Origin: SIG636 sp045537905
GTDB lineage: Bacteria; Bacillota; Clostridia; Oscillospirales; CAG-382
Length of the DNA: 40,371 nucleotides
Reading direction: 5' to 3'
NCBI GenBank assembly: GCA_045537905.1
Contig: JAZSQJ010000076.1
Location: forward strand, 1 to 40,371
This document shows positions 37,487 through 40,371 of this stretch, one piece after another (position 1 is the stretch's first letter; every line of letters starts with the position of its first letter). A program made the position numbers and the translations under genes. The notes beneath the pieces were generated by a model. That model did not search any database, was not told the DNA's origin, and saw only the letters and a program-made list of their open reading frames with translations.

Positions 37487-38814
37487 ATATCGTAGTCCTC
37501 CTCTTTTACCCCCAACAAACGCCTGAAAAACTCTGCTCCGTCAGCCTCTACTACAAGGAGAGGCACGCCCAAAGCCGTCTCCGCCTCCTCAAGGCTTACT
37601 CCGTCAAGGAATAAGTCTCCCTGATGTCTCAGCATATTACGGGGGATAAGCACCCCGCCGCCAAGAGGCTTGTCCTTAAGGGCTTTTATAAGGTCGCCGC
37701 CTGTTACAAGGCCGCTTACCGTTACCGTTTTGCCGAAAAAGCTGTTTTCTACAGGGTACACGTGGCACTTAAGCCCCGTAAAGCAGTCCTCTGCCATAGC
37801 CGTCAGCTCCTTTATATGAGCCGCCGCCAGCATACCCGTTGCCACTGCCACTTCCCTGCCGCTGAAGTCTTTTTTTGTCAGAACGTCCCTTGCATAGTCA
37901 AGCTCTGACACAAACTCCTCACGGTGGCTTCTGAGCATACCCACGCCGTTTTCAAGCTGAGGGTAGCCGTCGTACTCGTCCTCCTCGGGTATGGGCATAC
38001 CTGCGGTGAGATAAAACTCGTCCGAGGGGTAAAACATACGGACGCCCCGCTCCTCTACACACCTCCGGGCAAAACGGGTCATCGTCTCGATAACCGCTGC
38101 GGCGCCCTCCTTGGTATAAGGCTTAAGGGGGTACAGACCCTCCCTGTGGGCAGTAATGCCCACGGGCACTGCGGAAACGCTTTGCAGTGAGTCCAGCTCG
38201 TACAGCTTTTCCATACTGTACTGCAGCTCCTCCCCGTCGTTTATACCCTCGCACAGCACAAGCTGGGCGTTTATGGCTATACCGTGGGCAGACAGCTCCC
38301 TCAAGTAACGAAGCACCTCACCCGCAAAGCGGTTGCCCATAATTTTGCATCTCAGCTCAGGGTTCATAGTATGCACCGACACGTTAACGGGTGACAGGTG
38401 CATATGGATTATGCGTGCAATATCTGCGTCCTTCAGGTTGGTAAGGGTTACGTAGTTGCCGTGAAGAAAGGAAAGCCTTTCGTCATCGTCCTTAAAATAC
38501 ACGCTCTCCCTCATACCTTTCGGGTTTTGGTCTATAAAACAAAAGATGCAGTTGTTTCTACAGCTTTTCTGTTTGTCGATAAGATAGGTTTCAAAATCTG
38601 CGCCAAAGGGCTCGTAGGGCTGTTTTTTTATATCAAGGTGTAAAGGCTTGCCGTCACGGAGAAGCTCCACGCTAAGCACGGCGTCTGCGGTATGAAAATA
38701 GTAGTCCAGTCCGTCGTTGATAACGGAGCCGTTAACGCTTACCAGCTCGTCCCCTGCCCTGACACCTGCATCATAGGCGGGGCTGTTTTTTGCCACCTCT
38801 TTTATCTTAACCAT
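37483..38814 (-). CDS. DUF512-family radical SAM protein with N-terminal PDZ domain
   Basis: A 443-aa protein: PDZ-like domain (about 1-65, SPAYDAGVRAGDELVSVNG), a radical SAM-like cysteine cluster CRNNCIFCF (about 84-92), and the C-terminal DUF512 domain ending in VLIPRNMLRHQGDLFLDG. The CxxxCxFC spacing would hold a 4Fe-4S cluster. The family's substrate is unknown to me. It is often found next to der and plsY in Clostridia, as here, which hints at a role in envelope or ribosome maturation without proving it. First gene of the operon; only a weak AGGGTG ribosome site. Confidence 0.88.
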   Translation of the reverse strand: MVKIKEVAKNSPAYDAGVRAGDELVSVNGSVINDGLDYYFHTADAVLSVELLRDGKPLHLDIKKQPYEPFGADFETYLIDKQKSCRNNCIFCFIDQNPKGMRESVYFKDDDERLSFLHGNYVTLTNLKDADIARIIHMHLSPVNVSVHTMNPELRCKIMGNRFAGEVLRYLRELSAHGIAINAQLVLCEGINDGEELQYSMEKLYELDSLQSVSAVPVGITAHREGLYPLKPYTKEGAAAVIETMTRFARRCVEERGVRMFYPSDEFYLTAGMPIPEEDEYDGYPQLENGVGMLRSHREEFVSELDYARDVLTKKDFSGREVAVATGMLAAAHIKELTAMAEDCFTGLKCHVYPVENSFFGKTVTVSGLVTGGDLIKALKDKPLGGGVLIPRNMLRHQGDLFLDGVSLEEAETALGVPLLVVEADGAEFFRRLLGVKEEDYDI

Positions 38815-38879
38815 AACACTACACCCTAAAACGCAAAAACGCCCCTGTTACCGCATACCTGCGGAAACGGCGGCGCATT

Positions 38880-39107
38880 TAGAAAGGGGCTGTAAAAAAA
38901 GGCTGGACCACAATAAAATTTTATATAACATATTTGTTGTTAATTGCGGCTTTAGCCACAATTAACTATTTATATTATATTTTTTCTTGTTATGAACGAA
39001 CTTCAGCTCGCAGTACTTAGTACGGCTTCGCTTCAGTTCGCCCATTCCAACCATTTTTTCCTATCCCCTAGAAAGGGGATGTAAAAAACCGAGTTTTTTA
39101 CAGCCCC
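38880..39107. repeat. composite repeat: terminator-like hairpin split by a 190-bp insert
   Basis: TAGAAAGGGG(C/A)TGTAAAAAA occurs as a direct repeat at 38880-38899 and 39069-39088. The left copy is the exact complement of TTTTTTACAGCCCC (39094-39107), while the right copy pairs with it with one mismatch. Between them are a GTTAATTG/CAATTAAC hairpin (about 38938-38967) and a CGAAC..GTACTTAGTAC..GTTCG module (38997-39040) related to the second hairpin of the chain element. No gene lies in 38815-39128. Confidence 0.65.
39075..39107 (-). terminator. stem-loop after rpmF
   Basis: TGTAAAAAAC (39080-39089) with GTTTTTTACA (39093-39102), extended by GGGG/CCCC. It lies 22 bp after the rpmF stop and resembles the hairpin after dnaJ (7157-7195). 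Confidence 0.7.
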
Positions 39108-39128
39108 CTCCACGCTTAAACAAAAGCC

Positions 39129-39320
39129 TTATGCCTTTTTGCTATCCTTGCTGATGATTTCTTTCCCTGCGTAAGAGCCGCAAGCCTTGCAAACTCTGTG
39201 AGAAAGATTGTACTCACCGCACTTAGCGCACTTAGTCATGCCGGGCATCTCCAGCTTCCATACGGAAGAGCGCCTTTTATCTCTTCTTGCCTTTGAAACT
39301 TTTGTCTTTGGTACTGCCAT
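39129..39320 (-). CDS. rpmF: 50S ribosomal protein L32
   Basis: Small structural protein of the large ribosomal subunit. The 63-aa protein starts MAVPKTKVSKARRDKRRS and has a zinc ribbon CAKCGEY...CKACG (the zinc-binding, C+ form). ATG 39320 is 7 nt after GGGAGGT; a further upstream start would add only three residues and ignore that site. Co-transcribed with the DUF177 gene, the standard pairing in bacteria. Confidence 0.97.
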   Translation of the reverse strand: MAVPKTKVSKARRDKRRSSVWKLEMPGMTKCAKCGEYNLSHRVCKACGSYAGKEIISKDSKKA

Positions 39321-39355
39321 TTTCAGCACCTCCCTCTCTTTTTAGGAATTATATA

Positions 39356-39847
39356 TCAGCCGTTTTCTAGCAACGCTTTCAAAACCTCAAGTCTGGGGTC
39401 AATCTCCTTTGTGTTACAGCCGCAGTTCTTTTTGTTAAGGTTTGCACCGCATTTGATGCAAAGCCCCTTACAGCCGTCCTTACAAAGGTATTTAGCAGGA
39501 AGCTCCAGCAAAAGCTCCTCCCCAAACACCGCAGCCAAGTCTACGTATCCGTCCTCGTCTGCAATAATATAATCGTCGTTTTCGTTATCCGTCAAGGCTT
39601 TTGCTACGGGACGCACCGTATCAAACTCCATCGCAAAATCAAAGGGAGAGCCGCAACGGGCACAGCTTGCCTTGGCAACAACCCCGGTTTTCGCACTAAG
39701 CTCCAGATAACCGCCGTGGTTTTTGATGCAGCATTTTATATGAGCTACGCCCTCCGCCAGGTCAGCGTGGTCTGTAATGGCTATATCAAAGTCAAGCTCT
39801 GCCGCCTTACCACTGTCTGCCAATAGCTGTTGTATGTCATAGCGCAT
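39356..39847 (-). CDS. yceD: DUF177 / YceD-family protein
   Basis: A 163-aa protein encoded just upstream of rpmF. The family is linked to large-subunit (23S rRNA) maturation in plants and E. coli; the exact role is not settled. Visible features are a CARCGSPFDF motif (about 62-71), an acidic middle, and a C-terminal CKGLCIKCGANLNKKNCGC cluster before DPRLEVLKALL. ATG 39847 follows GGGGGTG at good distance; a longer frame from 39880 has no ribosome site. Confidence 0.9.
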   Translation of the reverse strand: MRYDIQQLLADSGKAAELDFDIAITDHADLAEGVAHIKCCIKNHGGYLELSAKTGVVAKASCARCGSPFDFAMEFDTVRPVAKALTDNENDDYIIADEDGYVDLAAVFGEELLLELPAKYLCKDGCKGLCIKCGANLNKKNCGCNTKEIDPRLEVLKALLENG

Positions 39848-39896
39848 ATATACACACCCCCGTGTAATTACCGACATCATCGCACACGCAATGTAT

Positions 39897-39925
39897 ATTA
39901 TAATACTTCATTGTTGATTTGTCAA
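39897..39925 (-). promoter_or_regulatory. sigma-A promoter of yceD-rpmF
   Basis: On the minus strand, TTGACA (39925-39920), a 17-nt spacer and TATAAT (39902-39897), about 50 bp before the yceD start. Both hexamers are consensus. Confidence 0.9.
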
Positions 39926-40080
39926 CAGTTTTTTACGCTTTTTTTGCATATTTAACACGGTTTTAAGCCAAAACATCTTCCACAGGAGTTGGTTTTACTT
40001 AGCCGGATGATGAAAACGCAAAGGCAAAGAGGCTTTTATGGATTTGACGGATAAGTTTTCGCTGCAAGGACTGGGAAAGA

Positions 40081-40108
40081 GCGGATTTCACCAAAAAGTG
40101 AAATCCGC
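40081..40108. repeat. hairpin at the end of chain element copy 3
   Basis: GCGGATTTCAC and GTGAAATCCGC, 11-bp perfect arms around CAAAAA. It occupies the place that the GCAATAAACC hairpin takes in copy 1 (9204-9232). Confidence 0.8.
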
Positions 40109-40369
40109 CCAGCTTGATGACAAACCTTGTCATCAAGCTGGCAGAGTGCTGAGAAAGAGTGCAGACAAGACGAACCGAGGCGATAACTGTAATACCACCC
40201 CACAAAAATATATTTTTGTGGGGACCCCAGAGTACTGTGAGCCGAGGTTCGTTTTGAACGAAAAAACAAATAAAATGTAGAAAATTCAGGAAAATTTTCC
40301 CTGAATTTTCTACTTTAGAATGAGTATATTTTATTCTTTTTCGTGCTCTGTGCCTTTGTCAGCGGTCTG
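40109..40369 (-). repeat. modular hairpin-chain element, copy 3 (inverted)
   Basis: Reverse complement of the 8980-9203 element with the same module order. It has the AGACCGCTGACAAAGGCACA head at the right edge, the first hairpin (40277-40313), the CGAAC module, the CACTCTTTCTCAGCACTCT linker and the CCAGCTTGATGACA hairpin (40109-40141). Its CGAAC module carries an extra 13-bp perfect palindrome (40198-40223, CCCCACAAAAATA arm) where copy 1 has only GTACTAAGTAC. No gene is supported in 39926-40371. Confidence 0.87.
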
Positions 40370-40371
40370 AG

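Noticed and set aside
39999..40280. Short frames of 68-80 codons at the right edge on both strands
   Set aside because: They run through palindromes of the hairpin-chain element and have no ribosome sites or family resemblance.

Overview
The window looks like chromosomal DNA from a low-GC-lineage Gram-positive anaerobe of the class Clostridia, probably an Oscillospiraceae/Ruminococcaceae-type gut bacterium. The reasons are the hrcA-grpE-dnaK-dnaJ operon with a CIRCE operator, a THF riboswitch on folT-folC, ECF-transporter S components, an AsnB of the Firmicutes type, GHL10 lipoproteins, a DUF512 radical SAM gene next to der and plsY, and several TTG/GTG starts behind strong GGAGG sites. The genus cannot be read from the sequence. 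There is no phage, IS transposase, CRISPR array or tRNA.

Layout. (1) 1-215: a leftward rRNA-type promoter and leader that run off the left edge. (2) 216-2253, minus: folT-folC behind a tetrahydrofolate riboswitch. (3) 2308-7120, plus: heat-shock operon hrcA-grpE-dnaK-dnaJ behind a sigma-A promoter and CIRCE. (4) 7347-8726, minus: a cobalamin riboswitch driving a DUF4430 lipoprotein and an ECF S component, a probable corrinoid-uptake cassette, flanked by 67-bp direct repeats. (5) 9274-13789, minus: trmL-mnmE-mnmG-rsmG (wobble-base and 16S rRNA modification). (6) 13832-20389, plus: secA, two unknown polytopic membrane proteins, asnB. (7) 20585-29394, plus: a leader-peptide-controlled aromatic operon, aroF-pheA-aroB-aroC-aroEK-aroQ-aroA-tyrA-GNAT. 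It holds all seven shikimate steps plus both the Phe and Tyr branches. (8) 30046-35077, minus: three tandem GHL10 glycoside-hydrolase-like secreted proteins. (9) 35325-38814, minus: DUF512/PDZ radical SAM protein, der, plsY. (10) 39076-39925, minus: yceD (DUF177)-rpmF. (11) 39926-40371: a repeat element reaching the right edge.

Regulation is unusually easy to read here: six sigma-A-like promoters with 16-17 bp spacers on protein operons, two riboswitches, one CIRCE, and one attenuator whose 25-codon peptide has eight consecutive Phe/Tyr codons. The attenuator fits the operon it precedes, which makes both amino acids.

The intergenic DNA is rich in small dispersed structured repeats. They are a 225-260 bp chain of hairpins present three times, a GTGATAT-plus-hairpin mini-array, a 41-bp tandem unit, a hairpin family with a constant loop and changing stems, and a terminator-like hairpin that seems to have been split by a 190-bp insert. 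These repeats, the aromatic attenuator and the GHL10 cluster are the least ordinary parts of the window.
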